Part shown: positions 12,757 to 20,685 of the stretch, piece after piece | Position numbering within the stretch: the first letter of the stretch is position 1 | How the letters are laid out: each line of letters opens with the position of its first letter | Assembly (NCBI RefSeq): GCF_007559005.1 | Contig: NZ_CP041763.1 | Location: 1 to 64,000 of the forward strand | Direction: 5' to 3' | Length of the DNA: 64,000 bases | From: Gordonia zhaorongruii | GTDB taxonomy: Bacteria; Actinomycetota; Actinomycetes; Mycobacteriales; Mycobacteriaceae | Made by a program: the position numbers and the translations under genes | The notes under the pieces: generated by a model | Databases searched by the model: none | What the model was told of the DNA's origin: nothing | The model's input: the letters and a program-made list of their open reading frames with translations, nothing else

Positions 12757-12830
12757 GGGCCTATAGCTCAGGCGGTTAGAGCGCTTCGCTGATAACGAAG
12801 AGGTCGGAGGTTCAAGTCCTCCTAGGCCCA
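12757..12830 (+). tRNA. ileT: tRNA-Ile (GAT)
   Basis: This 74-nt cloverleaf starts GGGCCTA and ends TAGGCCC-A (perfect acceptor stem). The anticodon arm CTTCG-CTGATAA-CGAAG gives GAT, and the T arm contains GGTTCAAGTCC. The CCA end is not encoded. It sits in the conserved position after the gyrA operon. Confidence 0.97.
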
Positions 12831-12865
12831 CCGATCCAGACCCGCTCGGATTCGTCCGAGCACCC

Positions 12866-12938
12866 GGGGCCTTAGCTCAGTTGGTAGAGCGCCGCCTTTG
12901 CAAGGCGGATGTCAGGAGTTCGAATCTCCTAGGCTCCA
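12866..12938 (+). tRNA. alaT: tRNA-Ala (TGC)
   Basis: This 73-nt cloverleaf has acceptor stem GGGGCCT/AGGCTCC (one G-U pair), anticodon loop TTTGCAA giving TGC, and T arm GTTCGAATC. It lies 35 bp after tRNA-Ile and very likely shares its transcript, with a terminator right behind. Confidence 0.97.
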
Positions 12939-12953
12939 CAAAAAAGATAAATG

Positions 12954-12987
12954 TCCGGTCCCACTCATTGAGTGGGACCGGATTTTT
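12954..12987 (+). terminator. rho-independent terminator of the tRNA operon
   Basis: A near-perfect hairpin, TCCGGTCCCACTCA (12954-12967) against TGAGTGGGACCGGA (12969-12982), is followed by a T run at 12983-12987. It ends transcription of the two tRNAs. Confidence 0.9.
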
Positions 12988-13198
12988 CGTGATCCGATGT
13001 ACGGATCGTCAGTGCGAGCACCGTGTGTTCGGGCTCCTGTTATGCGGGCGCTGGTGCTCGACGCGATGGCTGCTCGCGATCCGGTGGCCGGGTTGAGCGT
13101 GACAGCGGTGTCCACGGCGGTTGCGTCAGGTGATGCGCGCAGCGCCTCCTCAGGTTGAGTTGCCACGACGAGACTCCGTCCGTGGCTACGCTGGATTA

Positions 13199-13660
13199 AT
13201 GCGCAGTCCGAAACCTGGTAGTCCGAAGCCACCATGGTGGCTCAAGCCGATGAACAAGGTGCTCATGGCGGTCGACCGGCTGGGCGTACTGGGAACCAAG
13301 GGTCCGGCGGTTCTGACCGTGGTGGGACGCAAGTCGGGACAGCCGCGGTCGACGCCGGTCACGCCGATGGTCGTCGAAGGACGGCGGTACGTCGTCGGCG
13401 GATTTCCGGGTGCGGACTGGGTCCGCAATGCGCAGGCCAACCCCGAGGCGACGCTCGGTCAGGGTAAGCACGGCGAGCCCGTGCGGCTGGTCGAGATGTC
13501 GCCAGAGGAGGCCCGTCCGCTGCTGCGACAGTTTCCGACTCTGGTGCCCACTGGAATCGAGTTCATGAAGAGCGCAGGCCTCGTCACCGAGGGAACGCCC
13601 GACGAGTTCGAAGAGCTGGCTGGACGCTGCGCGGTCTTCCGGATCGATACGCGCGAGTGA
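13199..13660 (+). CDS. deazaflavin (F420)-dependent nitroreductase-family protein
   Basis: This 153-aa protein begins MRSPKPGSPKPPWWLKPMNKVLM and carries the split-barrel pattern of the DDN/DUF385 family: LTVVGRKSGQPRSTPVTP, then VEGRRYVVGGFPGADWVRNAQANP. Such proteins bind F420 and reduce or bind diverse substrates; the substrate here is unknown. ATG 13199 is chosen because the upstream in-frame extension (from 13121) is poor coding sequence and unlike the family. The RTPV/GRKSG and WVRN motifs are the main evidence. The 205-bp gap after it (13661-13865) holds nothing I recognise. Confidence 0.85.
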   Translation: MRSPKPGSPKPPWWLKPMNKVLMAVDRLGVLGTKGPAVLTVVGRKSGQPRSTPVTPMVVEGRRYVVGGFPGADWVRNAQANPEATLGQGKHGEPVRLVEMSPEEARPLLRQFPTLVPTGIEFMKSAGLVTEGTPDEFEELAGRCAVFRIDTRE

Positions 13661-13865
13661 GAGGCCGTGAATCGCCGGGTCCGAAGCGGCATACGCTCAT
13701 CGCTCAGAACATCAGATGAATGCGACGGCTCGCCGAAATGAATTACCGACCGCGCTGAGTAAAACAGATCCTCCGGAAATGTGGCGGCTGCTTTCGTGAA
13801 TCGGGAACTGTGGAGTATCTCACTGAGCCGACCGCTGTCATCCGATCAGACGATCAGCCAACATT

Positions 13866-15317
13866 ATGGGAATGATGTCGGGGTTCGTGAATCAATGGAA
13901 ATGCCTGCCGGGCGAATGGATCTCATGGTCCCCGGATGAGGCGACGCGCGATGCGATGAGGAAGGCGCCCGACCTGGGCGTTGATACATCGTTCATCCAG
14001 GCGGACCATCTCCGGAGCGGAGTCGAGGGCGAGGCGTGCACTCGACGACTGGTCTTCACCACATTCACGATTCACGACACCTTCGACGAAGACGTGATCA
14101 GGTCCGTATTCAATGCTTTTGTCCGGTCTCACGAGTCGTTCCACACGGCATTTCCGGTTTCAGATCACCTGCGGCCCGAGGGGCGCACCCTGGCGCCGGA
14201 ACAGATCGAGCTGACGGTCTCGGCGACGTCGAACGATCACCCGGGAGTGACCGTCAAAGAGCATCTGATGGAGCACGTCCCGGGCCTGGAGGATTGGGCG
14301 GCGTTCGAGTTCGCCGTCACCGGGATCGAGTATGCAGGCGAGGACGCAGACGATCCGCACTTCGAGGTCGTGATCGCTGCGGATCACATGTTCACAGACG
14401 GTGTCTCGCAGGCGATCACCTTCTTCGAGATCCTGTCGCGCTACTCGGCAGCACGGGAGGGAGTGCCGTACTCGGGCGCTCCGGTGCGTCCGTACCCGGA
14501 GTTCTGCGCGGAGCAGCGGGCGCTCGTGGACACCCTCACTCCGGAGCACCCGGCCGTACGGCAGTGGCAGGAGGTGGTGGACCGCGCCGGCGGCATGCCG
14601 CAGTTCCCGCTACCGCTCGGTTTGGAGCCGGAGGAGTCGGCACCCGGCAGGATTCTGGTGCACACGTCGTTCGTCGACGCCGACAAAACGACCCGGTTCG
14701 CGAAGGCCGCTAAGCAGGCCGGCGCCAACATGGGCAGTGCGTTGCTCGCGGTGCTCGGTCAGGTGCACTGCGAGCTGTCGGGGGAGGAGCTGTTCACCAT
14801 GCTCGTTCCGCGCTCCGATCGCTCGGCGTCTGGCGACGCCATGGCGGTCGGTTGGTACGTGACGCTCGTGCCCGTGCAGTTCAACGCCAGGGGCTCGTTC
14901 GAACAAGTGGTGGCGAACGCCCACGAGGCGATGAACGCAGCCAAGCAGCTGGAGCGGGTGCCGGTGTTCCCGGTGATCGATCTACTCGCCGACGATCCAT
15001 CGTTTCCCGTGAAACATGGCTTCGCGGCACCGATGCTGTCGTACGTCGACGTGTCCCGTGTCCCGGGTGCGGAACTGGCTCGGCAGCACAACTTCTCGGT
15101 GTACGCCAACGCCACGCCGTCGCGCGAGGTGTTCACGTGGATCAATCGAGACGACTCGGGCCTGGACTTCAATGCGACGCACCCGGACACGGAAGAGGCG
15201 ATCGCAGCGGTCGACGCCGTGTTTCAGGGGCTGCGCGACAAGATCGTCGACGTCGCTACGTGGAACGTCGACTCGCCACTCGCTGGGCAGCCCGAAGCGG
15301 TGCCGTCGCTCGTGTGA
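13866..15317 (+). CDS. stand-alone condensation-domain (PapA-like) acyltransferase
   Basis: This 483-aa protein has the fold signature of NRPS condensation domains and Pap acyltransferases. The active-site motif is present as DHMFTDG (residues 173-179), with catalytic His174 and Asp178-Gly179 of the HHxxxDG consensus; the first His is replaced by Asp173. The N-terminal segment with GEWISWSP also resembles PapA proteins. No carrier, adenylation or other domain is attached. Known relatives acylate trehalose or long-chain alcohols; the substrate here cannot be read. The start is uncertain among ATG 13866, 13872 and 13875, with no clear Shine-Dalgarno. It converges with a secreted lipase 18 bp away. 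Confidence 0.8.
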   Translation: MGMMSGFVNQWKCLPGEWISWSPDEATRDAMRKAPDLGVDTSFIQADHLRSGVEGEACTRRLVFTTFTIHDTFDEDVIRSVFNAFVRSHESFHTAFPVSDHLRPEGRTLAPEQIELTVSATSNDHPGVTVKEHLMEHVPGLEDWAAFEFAVTGIEYAGEDADDPHFEVVIAADHMFTDGVSQAITFFEILSRYSAAREGVPYSGAPVRPYPEFCAEQRALVDTLTPEHPAVRQWQEVVDRAGGMPQFPLPLGLEPEESAPGRILVHTSFVDADKTTRFAKAAKQAGANMGSALLAVLGQVHCELSGEELFTMLVPRSDRSASGDAMAVGWYVTLVPVQFNARGSFEQVVANAHEAMNAAKQLERVPVFPVIDLLADDPSFPVKHGFAAPMLSYVDVSRVPGAELARQHNFSVYANATPSREVFTWINRDDSGLDFNATHPDTEEAIAAVDAVFQGLRDKIVDVATWNVDSPLAGQPEAVPSLV

Positions 15318-15335
15318 GGCTTCAGCGCCGGGAAC

Positions 15336-16730
15336 TCACGGCGACGAGCACTCACCCTTGGCCGGCACCCCGCGAAGCCGTGCATCGAGCCACGATACGG
15401 CCTCCGGGTAACCGATGACGGCCGCCGACAGATGCTCGCCTGCCACCTCGCGGTACACCGCGTTCGCCCCGAGCTTGCACTGCTCCGCGTACAGATTTCG
15501 GGAGCCCTGCACGGGTATCCAGATCTCCTGACCACCGTGATAGATGTACAGCGGCAGGTCGGCTTCGGCGTCCGGCATCTTCGTCAGGTCGTAGACGCGA
15601 CGTGCGGTCGGGGAGTTGAACGGGTCCTTGTTCTTGGACAGGATCTGCGCGGGTAGCAGGAACGGCGCGGCCATTCCGTAGTCCGATCCGCACGAGTTCT
15701 TCAGCGGCGACGTCGCAAGCCACTGCCCGAGATTGTTGGTCAGGTTCAGGATCTCCGGCCGCTCCCTGGCGACGCCGAGGGTGGCAGCGAGCATCACACC
15801 CGTCGCGATGTTGGCGTTCATGGCCTGGGCCAGGAGCCGGAAATCCGCCGGCACTCCACCGAGGGCGGCGCCCACCATCCGACCCTTCAGATCTGGCGCG
15901 TACTCGCCGAGTACTTTCGCGGCGCCGTTGGTGGCGATGGCCCCACCGGAGTAGCCGGTCATCGCGACCCGGCCCTTCGCGTATCGCTTCGGCTTGTACT
16001 TCGCCTCTGCACGGACGGAATCGAGAACGATGCGTCCAGCGAGCTCGGTGTCCGCGTACGACTGCCGCGGCCCCTCGTGGTCGGGCACGACCACGGTGTA
16101 CCCGCGGGCGAGGGCCAACTGGGTCGTGGGCGGGAAGAGGTCGGTCTGGTTCGTCTTGTCGGACCAACCGTGAGCGAGGGTGTAGCCGGTCGTGCACTCG
16201 GTGCCGACACCGTTGATCGGGACGTTGTTCACCAGGATCGGTCGTGGACCCTTGCCCTTCCACGGGGCGCGGGGTTCGATGACTGTCGCCGTCCCGAAGA
16301 TGGGCTGGTTCTGTACATCGGTGGAACGGAACTTGAGCATGCGTGCGCTGCGGATCGGGACGGTGACCAGGAATCCGGTCGTCCGCGCGACGTCTCGGGT
16401 GGCCAGAATGTCGCCGGGCTCTCGCTTCTCCAAGCCCCTCGGCCAGCGGTCGAACATCGGATCACCGACCGGGTCGGGCATGATCGCGTCGCGCAACTCT
16501 AGAGTGGCGCGGTCGTAGCCCGGTGCACGCGAGCGCTGGGGGATGCGCTTCGAGCGCGGGTAGGGCGCGGGCGGGACGACCTTGTCGACACCGTCGACGA
16601 CCGCACCCGGTAATGGGCGAAGATTCGGGGGAGTACTCGACGGCTCGGCACGAGCGAGGCCGGCCGCGGCGCTCATCAGCATCACCGCGGCGACGGCGCT
16701 GGCACCAGCGCGGGTCGCAGACCGGCTCAT
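15336..16730 (-). CDS. secreted LIP-family lipase
   Basis: This 464-aa protein starts at ATG 16730 (MSRSATRAGASAV). It has a cleavable signal peptide whose AxA site is after GLARA (about residue 28). The body matches the secretory lipase family (LIP, Candida-lipase-like, common in Mycobacteriales): nucleophile elbow GYSGG with Ser261, upstream VVVPDHEGP, and a C-terminal IYHGGQEIWIPVQ segment with a likely acid residue and H near GEHLSA. A further upstream ATG (16769) would put residues ahead of the n-region and is rejected. It probably hydrolyses acylglycerols outside the membrane. Cys pairs suggest disulfides. Confidence 0.88.
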   Translation of the reverse strand: MSRSATRAGASAVAAVMLMSAAAGLARAEPSSTPPNLRPLPGAVVDGVDKVVPPAPYPRSKRIPQRSRAPGYDRATLELRDAIMPDPVGDPMFDRWPRGLEKREPGDILATRDVARTTGFLVTVPIRSARMLKFRSTDVQNQPIFGTATVIEPRAPWKGKGPRPILVNNVPINGVGTECTTGYTLAHGWSDKTNQTDLFPPTTQLALARGYTVVVPDHEGPRQSYADTELAGRIVLDSVRAEAKYKPKRYAKGRVAMTGYSGGAIATNGAAKVLGEYAPDLKGRMVGAALGGVPADFRLLAQAMNANIATGVMLAATLGVARERPEILNLTNNLGQWLATSPLKNSCGSDYGMAAPFLLPAQILSKNKDPFNSPTARRVYDLTKMPDAEADLPLYIYHGGQEIWIPVQGSRNLYAEQCKLGANAVYREVAGEHLSAAVIGYPEAVSWLDARLRGVPAKGECSSP

Positions 16731-16853
16731 ACTTTGTGACCTTAGGCCGATGACCCCAGGCGACCGCAAGAGTTTTCCAGGTATCGGTTCGGGAACGGTC
16801 GGGGTGTGGTGGGCGTGGTTTCGACACGCGTCCTCGGCTGGCGCCTCGGTCGC

Positions 16854-16975
16854 GGCTCAACCATCGAGGGGAGAGCGAGGCATAGCCGTCGAGGGGGAAT
16901 CCGGCTCAACCATCGAGGGGAGAGCGGAGGCATAGCCGTCGAGGGGGAATCCGGCTCAACCATCGAGGGGGAGGG
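16854..16975. repeat. 49-50 bp tandem repeat beside a REP-like element
   Basis: The unit GGCTCAACCATCGAGGGG...AGCCGTCGAGGGGGAATCC begins at 16854, 16903 and 16953 (periods 49 and 50 bp, about 2.4 copies). Each unit holds two related halves built on the motif GTCGAGGGG/ATCGAGGGG. It is preceded by GGTTTCGACACGCG (about 16818-16831), a sequence typical of dispersed actinobacterial repeats. The whole interval 16731-16990 has no gene I can support. Confidence 0.85.
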
Positions 16976-16990
16976 GTGGAAGGGCGGCGT

Positions 16991-17287
16991 TCAGTACGCC
17001 ATCGGGGACTCCGGGCCGAGTGTGCTGATCCGGCGCAGGTGGGTGCGCCGAGCGAGGCGGATCACCGGACGGATCAGCATCTGGACGCTGCCGATGAGGA
17101 ACAGCCACGTTCCGATCGTCAACGTCGACTCGGAGAAGAAGAGCACACTGCCTACGACGAACCACAGGCCCAGAAGAATGTCGTTCGCGATGCTGGCGAG
17201 TTCGTAGCGGCCACTGATGACCAGTTCTTCCCTGCCCAGACGGATGTCGACAGAGCTGTCGTCCGGCAGTGGTTCACGGGTCTTCAT
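16991..17287 (-). CDS. YrhK-like small membrane protein
   Basis: This 98-aa protein has two membrane segments (LASIANDILLGLWFVVGSVL and LTIGTWLFLIGSVQMLI) separated by a short polar turn, followed by a basic tail IRLARRTHLRR. The pattern is that of the YrhK domain; function is not known. I choose ATG 17287 (MKTREPLPDD) because GAGGAGA lies directly upstream, whereas the longer reading from 17338 lacks a ribosome site. It is 14 bp from the end of the small Asp23-like gene and probably shares its transcript with the sigma factor gene. Confidence 0.78.
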   Translation of the reverse strand: MKTREPLPDDSSVDIRLGREELVISGRYELASIANDILLGLWFVVGSVLFFSESTLTIGTWLFLIGSVQMLIRPVIRLARRTHLRRISTLGPESPMAY

Positions 17288-17301
17288 GAGGTCTCCTCGC
17301 G

Positions 17302-17766
17302 CTACGTCAGCCATTCCCTGGTGTACAGGTCCTGCCACCGCACATCGATGTTCTCGCGTGCCGGCCGGCTCGTATCGCGACCGAGTGTCGAGATCAGAAC
17401 GGCTTCGACGGCGTCCCGCACCTGGTTGGAGTGCCCGACCAGATCGTCGGAGTACTTCGCGATCAATCCGATCCGGATTCCGTCGAGTTCGTCGGCCTCG
17501 CCGTCGAGGTACGCGGCCACCACGAGTCGGCCGAGCGAGCGACGGATCCGGACGGCGATCATCTGCTTGACGATGCGATCGCTCACCCAGATGCCGCGCC
17601 CGTCGGTCGCGAGTCTGCGCGCCGGACGACGGATCCGTTTGAGACCGGACGAGATCGACGTGATGAGACGCTCGACGTCGCTGTCGGGTTCGTCGATCTC
17701 ACGGGTCGCTGCGACCAGCCAGGCATCGGTCCGATCGTTCTCGTCGCTGTCGCGAACATCGCTCAT
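17302..17766 (-). CDS. divergent Asp23-like protein following a sigma factor
   Basis: The 154-aa protein is hydrophilic. Residues about 58-135 (IWVSDRIVKQMIAVRIRR..., IRIGLIAKYSDDLVGHSNQVRDAVEAVL) resemble the Asp23 fold: a VSD start motif, a surface strand with IGL-aKYsddL, and a final helix with R-aVeavL. The match is weak and based on pattern, so the call is tentative. Its ATG overlaps the sigma-factor stop by 4 bp (17763-17766), so the two are translationally coupled. In many Actinobacteria a protein of this size sits between the sigma factor and the Asp23 operon. A regulatory role toward the sigma factor is possible but not shown. Confidence 0.6.
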   Translation of the reverse strand: MSDVRDSDENDRTDAWLVAATREIDEPDSDVERLITSISSGLKRIRRPARRLATDGRGIWVSDRIVKQMIAVRIRRSLGRLVVAAYLDGEADELDGIRIGLIAKYSDDLVGHSNQVRDAVEAVLISTLGRDTSRPARENIDVRWQDLYTREWLT

Positions 17767-18416
17767 CTCCGACCCCCCTCCCCGGTCGTCGCTTCATCGT
17801 CTGGTCCGGCTTCGTGCGGCGGAGCCGTCCCTCCAGGCTGCCACGGCGCGAGCCGGGTGAGCAGGAACTTACGACTGCGTTGCAGGTGACCGCGTACCGA
17901 ACCACTGCTGATCCGGAGTACCTGGGAGATCTCGTTCAACGACATGCCCTCGACTTCCCGGAGCCACCACGCGGCGCGTGACATGTGAGGAAGGTTCTGG
18001 AGCTCGTCGCGCAGAGCGTCCCACAGGAGCGAGCTCTCGGCGGATTCCGCCGGCAGCGGCCCGGCCGACTCGAGCTCGGCGAACCGTTCGGCGGTGGTCG
18101 GCACGTCGTGCATCCGCCGATAGTGGTCGACGGCCTTCCGGTGGCCGATCCGGAACATCCATGTGCGGAATGAACTGCGGAAACCGAAGTCGGGTAAGCC
18201 CTTCCAGGCATCGACCAGCGTCTCCTGCGACAGGTCCTCGGCGGTCTGCGGGTCGTTGACCATGCGTCGCATGTACCTCAGCAGACTCGGCGACATTCGC
18301 TGCACGAGCACAGCGAACGCCTCGGTGTCGCCGACAGCGGCGGCACCGGCGAGTTCGTCATCATCCAGCTCGGCGAGAGGTAACATCTCCGTGTGAGCGA
18401 GATCACGCTCATTCAT
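17763..18416 (-). CDS. RNA polymerase sigma-70 family factor (ECF-like)
   Basis: This 217-aa sigma factor has region 2 (YMRRMVNDPQTAEDLSQETLVDAWKGL, then TWMFRIGHRKAVDHYRR) and region 4 (LREVEGMSLNEISQVLRISSGSVRGHLQRSRKFL), joined by a short acidic linker, so it is ECF-type in layout. The first 30 residues are acidic. It is divergent from the Asp23 operon, with only about 130 bp between the starts, so it may transcribe that operon, itself, or both. No anti-sigma factor with a classic zinc motif is seen nearby. Confidence 0.9.
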   Translation of the reverse strand: MNERDLAHTEMLPLAELDDDELAGAAAVGDTEAFAVLVQRMSPSLLRYMRRMVNDPQTAEDLSQETLVDAWKGLPDFGFRSSFRTWMFRIGHRKAVDHYRRMHDVPTTAERFAELESAGPLPAESAESSLLWDALRDELQNLPHMSRAAWWLREVEGMSLNEISQVLRISSGSVRGHLQRSRKFLLTRLAPWQPGGTAPPHEAGPDDEATTGEGGRR

Positions 18417-18546
18417 CCGTGCAACTTCCGATTCTCAATACGACTGACCTTACACACGGATCACGAAAGGACTCGGCGGAAGTCGAGCGAGGGGGGTCGT
18501 GATCCGTGTACACACTTGGGAATCACCTATGGACGAAGGAGTTCGA
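18417..18546. promoter_or_regulatory. divergent promoter region, sigma factor / Asp23 operon
   Basis: This 130-bp interval must hold promoters for both the sigma factor gene and the Asp23 operon. I did not find a -35/-10 pair I would defend. An in-frame ATG (18529) and GTG (18499) also lie here but lack a ribosome site at proper spacing; AAGGAG at 18536-18541 fits GTG 18547. Confidence 0.5.
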
Positions 18547-19047
18547 GTGTCTGACACCGTAACCACCAAGAAGGCATCCGCCGACAGCGCGACCGCCGCA
18601 CCGTCGCCGGATGCGTCGTCCAAGGGCAGTGAGGTGGCGCGTCGCAGCACCGCGGCCGCCCCGGACCGCGGCCGGACGTCGATCGCCGATATCGTCGTCG
18701 CGAAGATCGCGGGCATCGCTACTCGGGAGATCGACGGAGTCCACGATGTGGGCGGCACCAGTGAGCGCATGGTCGGCAAGGTCCGTGACGTGCTCCCGGG
18801 CACCACGGTCAGCGCCACCCAGGGCATCGCAGTGGAGGTCGGCGAGCGCCAAGCCGCCGTCGACATCTCGATCGTCGCCGAGTACGGCGTCGCCATCCAT
18901 CAGCTGGCAGCGGCCATCCGCCGCAACGTCATCACCGCCATCGAGCAGATGACCGGTCTGGAGGTGACCGAGGTCAACGTGACCGTTCACGACGTCGTCT
19001 TCGGTGACGAGGAAGAAGAGAGCGAAGCACCGCGGCGGGTTCAGTGA
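18547..19047 (+). CDS. Asp23/Gls24 family envelope stress protein
   Basis: This 166-aa protein has an Ala/Ser-rich N-terminus followed by a clear Asp23 (DUF322) domain: TSIADIVVAKIAGIATREIDGVHDVGG, then GIAVEVGERQAAVDISIVAEYGVAIHQLAAAIRRNVITAIEQMTGLEVTEVNVTV (split in the protein at the usual positions). In Staphylococcus, Asp23 is tethered to the membrane by AmaP and its loss triggers a cell-wall stress response; here an AmaP-like gene is in the same operon. The GTG start is fixed by AAGGAG five bases upstream. It overlaps the next gene at TGATG. Confidence 0.9.
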   Translation: MSDTVTTKKASADSATAAPSPDASSKGSEVARRSTAAAPDRGRTSIADIVVAKIAGIATREIDGVHDVGGTSERMVGKVRDVLPGTTVSATQGIAVEVGERQAAVDISIVAEYGVAIHQLAAAIRRNVITAIEQMTGLEVTEVNVTVHDVVFGDEEEESEAPRRVQ

Positions 19048-19394
19048 TGTCTCCGCACGACGCGCACGACGCGCTGCCGCCGGCCGATCCCGGGTCGCTC
19101 GCCGACACCGTGGCCGAGGCGGCGCTCGCGGTGCCCGGCGTGACCGAGCTCCACCCGGGGCTGTTCGGAGAGGTGGCGACCTACTTTCCCGGTCGCCGGG
19201 TCGCCGGGGTCGCGCTCCGCGATGAGGACGGGGAGGTCCACATCGTCGCCGACGTCACGTCCGACCTGCAGGCGGTAGCCGCGCAGGTGAGGGACATCGC
19301 CGAAAAGCTGACCGGGCTGCAGATCGCTGTCACGGTGGAGGACATCACCATGGGCCCGACGTCCGTGACGAATGGAGTGACGACCAATGAATAA
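19047..19394 (+). CDS. second small Asp23-like protein
   Basis: The 115-aa protein is a shortened Asp23-like domain: DTVAEAALAVPGVTELHPG, a central strand segment HIVADVTSDLQAVAAQVRDIAEKLTGLQ and a final strand VTVEDITM. It lacks the long N-terminus of the first copy and looks like a paralogue specialised to partner the other Asp23 proteins. ATG 19047 shares bases with the preceding stop (TGATG); a GTG three bases earlier is also possible. Its 3' end overlaps the tiny membrane-protein gene by 8 bp, so all of this operon is tightly coupled. Confidence 0.8.
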   Translation: MSPHDAHDALPPADPGSLADTVAEAALAVPGVTELHPGLFGEVATYFPGRRVAGVALRDEDGEVHIVADVTSDLQAVAAQVRDIAEKLTGLQIAVTVEDITMGPTSVTNGVTTNE

Positions 19395-19566
19395 CGCAGT
19401 TATCGGATTGTTCGCGGGACTGCTCCTGGCGATCGCCGCGGCCACCGGAGGCTTCTGGGGATTCATCCTCGCCGTGCTGCTCGGTGTCGTCGGACTCGTC
19501 CTCGGTCTGCACCGCGACGGCGTGGTGGATCTCGGGGCCCTGCTGCGAAGCCGGAGCCGTGGCTGA
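19387..19566 (+). CDS. DUF2273-like small membrane protein (59 aa)
   Basis: A 59-aa reading frame starts at ATG 19387 and overlaps genes on both sides by 8 bp, which supports translation. The sequence is almost all membrane: MNNAVIGLFAGLLLAIAAA, a Gly-Gly-Phe-Trp-Gly turn, ILAVLLGVVGLVLG, then a charged end with LRSRSRG. It resembles DUF2273 proteins, which sit in Asp23/AmaP gene clusters of Gram-positive bacteria. Function is unknown; it may help assemble the membrane complex. Its small size makes it easy to miss in annotation. Confidence 0.85.
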   Translation: MNNAVIGLFAGLLLAIAAATGGFWGFILAVLLGVVGLVLGLHRDGVVDLGALLRSRSRG

Positions 19567-20077
19567 GGCGTCTGTCGCCGAAGCGGTCGGCGCCGCAGCG
19601 GCGAACCTACGAGAACCAGATCATCGGGGCGACCTGATCATCGCGGATCGGGCCATCGAGAAGGTGGCGCTGCACGCGGCACTGGAGGTGCCCGGCGTGG
19701 TCGAACGTCAGGGAGCCGTCGGATCGCTGCTCGGTTCGGCGGGGCGATCCCTGACCGGACCCGGTCTGCCGCGGACGGCGGTGGACTCGACCGGATCAGC
19801 GCGCAGACTCGCCGTGACCGTCGCTCTCGAATGGCCGTGCCGCATCACCGACGTGTGCTGCCAGGTGCGCTCCGCCGTTGCCGACGAGGTCGAGTATTTC
19901 AGCGGTGTGCGTCCGCTCCGTGTGGATGTGACGGTGGGGCAACTCGTTCCCCGCGGGGAGATCACACGTCGCAAGAAGGGGTACGTCGACCTTCCGTCGC
20001 CCGGACCGGCTGTCGCCGAGGACCGAATCGACGACCGAGACGACCGACGAGCCGAGGAATCGGGGATTGAGTCATGA
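19559..20077 (+). CDS. third Asp23-like protein
   Basis: The 172-aa protein starts at GTG 19559 (VAEASVAEAVGAAAA), overlapping the small membrane gene by 8 bp. The Asp23 pattern runs from GDLIIADRAIEKVALHAALEVPGVVERQG, through a Gly-rich loop, to SARRLAVTVALEWPCRITDVCCQVRSAVADEVEYFSGVRPLRVDVTV. A basic and acidic C-terminal tail (after GYVDLPSPGP) may contact partners. It lacks membrane segments. The adjacent Cys-Cys in DVCCQVR is unusual for the family. Confidence 0.85.
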   Translation: MAEASVAEAVGAAAANLREPDHRGDLIIADRAIEKVALHAALEVPGVVERQGAVGSLLGSAGRSLTGPGLPRTAVDSTGSARRLAVTVALEWPCRITDVCCQVRSAVADEVEYFSGVRPLRVDVTVGQLVPRGEITRRKKGYVDLPSPGPAVAEDRIDDRDDRRAEESGIES

Positions 20078-20685
20078 CCGAGTCGTTGAACGATTCGCGC
20101 GTCGACGAACGTCCGGCGACCGCGGACACCGCAGCCGGACGCGTCTTCACGCCGTCCGCCGCTCCGGCTGCAGCAGTCATCGGAGCGCTCACCGGAGTGG
20201 CGCTACTCGTCCTGTGCGCCATCGCCGTTCGTGATCTCGTGGTGCAGGCCGGATGGCTCGACAGCGACGAATGGCTGCTGGGGGCCGCCGACTGGGTTGC
20301 CGACATCTCGTGGCACGAGTGGATGTGGCCCGCCGCGATCGCTGCGCTCATCGTCGGTCTGGCGATGCTGTGGGCAGCCGTGAAGCCGCGTCGGCACACG
20401 CACATTCGGATGGCGGATCACGAGGTGATCTGGACCCGCCGGGTGGATGTGGCGCGCCGCATCAGCGCGGCGGTGTCGGACCTGTCCGGCGTCGATCATG
20501 CGACAACTGTCGTCAAGCGCCGCAAGGTCACCTGTCGGGTGATCGGACGCGAGTCGGTCATCGACCGCGCCCGCGTGCAGCAGACGGTCGAAAGCGTGAT
20601 CGACAACGTGGCGATCTCACCGCGCGCCGTGGTGCGCATCGCCTCCAGCCACGGTGGCCGTACCAAGGGGGACCGAGCCAAGTGA
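20074..20685 (+). CDS. DUF6286-type two-pass membrane protein of the Asp23 operon
   Basis: The 203-aa protein has two predicted membrane segments, VIGALTGVALLVLCAIAV (about 30-48) and WPAAIAALIVGLAMLWAAV (about 88-106). A cytoplasmic domain follows (TRRVDVARRISAAVSDLSGVDHATTVVKRRKVTCRVIGR), which mimics half of an Asp23 fold. Such proteins are named DUF6286 and occur beside Asp23 genes in Actinobacteria. ATG 20074 overlaps the previous TGA by 4 bp. Likely an envelope-anchoring partner; inferred from context. Confidence 0.85.
   Translation: MTESLNDSRVDERPATADTAAGRVFTPSAAPAAAVIGALTGVALLVLCAIAVRDLVVQAGWLDSDEWLLGAADWVADISWHEWMWPAAIAALIVGLAMLWAAVKPRRHTHIRMADHEVIWTRRVDVARRISAAVSDLSGVDHATTVVKRRKVTCRVIGRESVIDRARVQQTVESVIDNVAISPRAVVRIASSHGGRTKGDRAK

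Noticed and set aside
16854..16975. Possible CRISPR array or insertion-sequence remnant
   Set aside because: Repeats are contiguous without spacers; no transposase frame or terminal inverted repeats seen.
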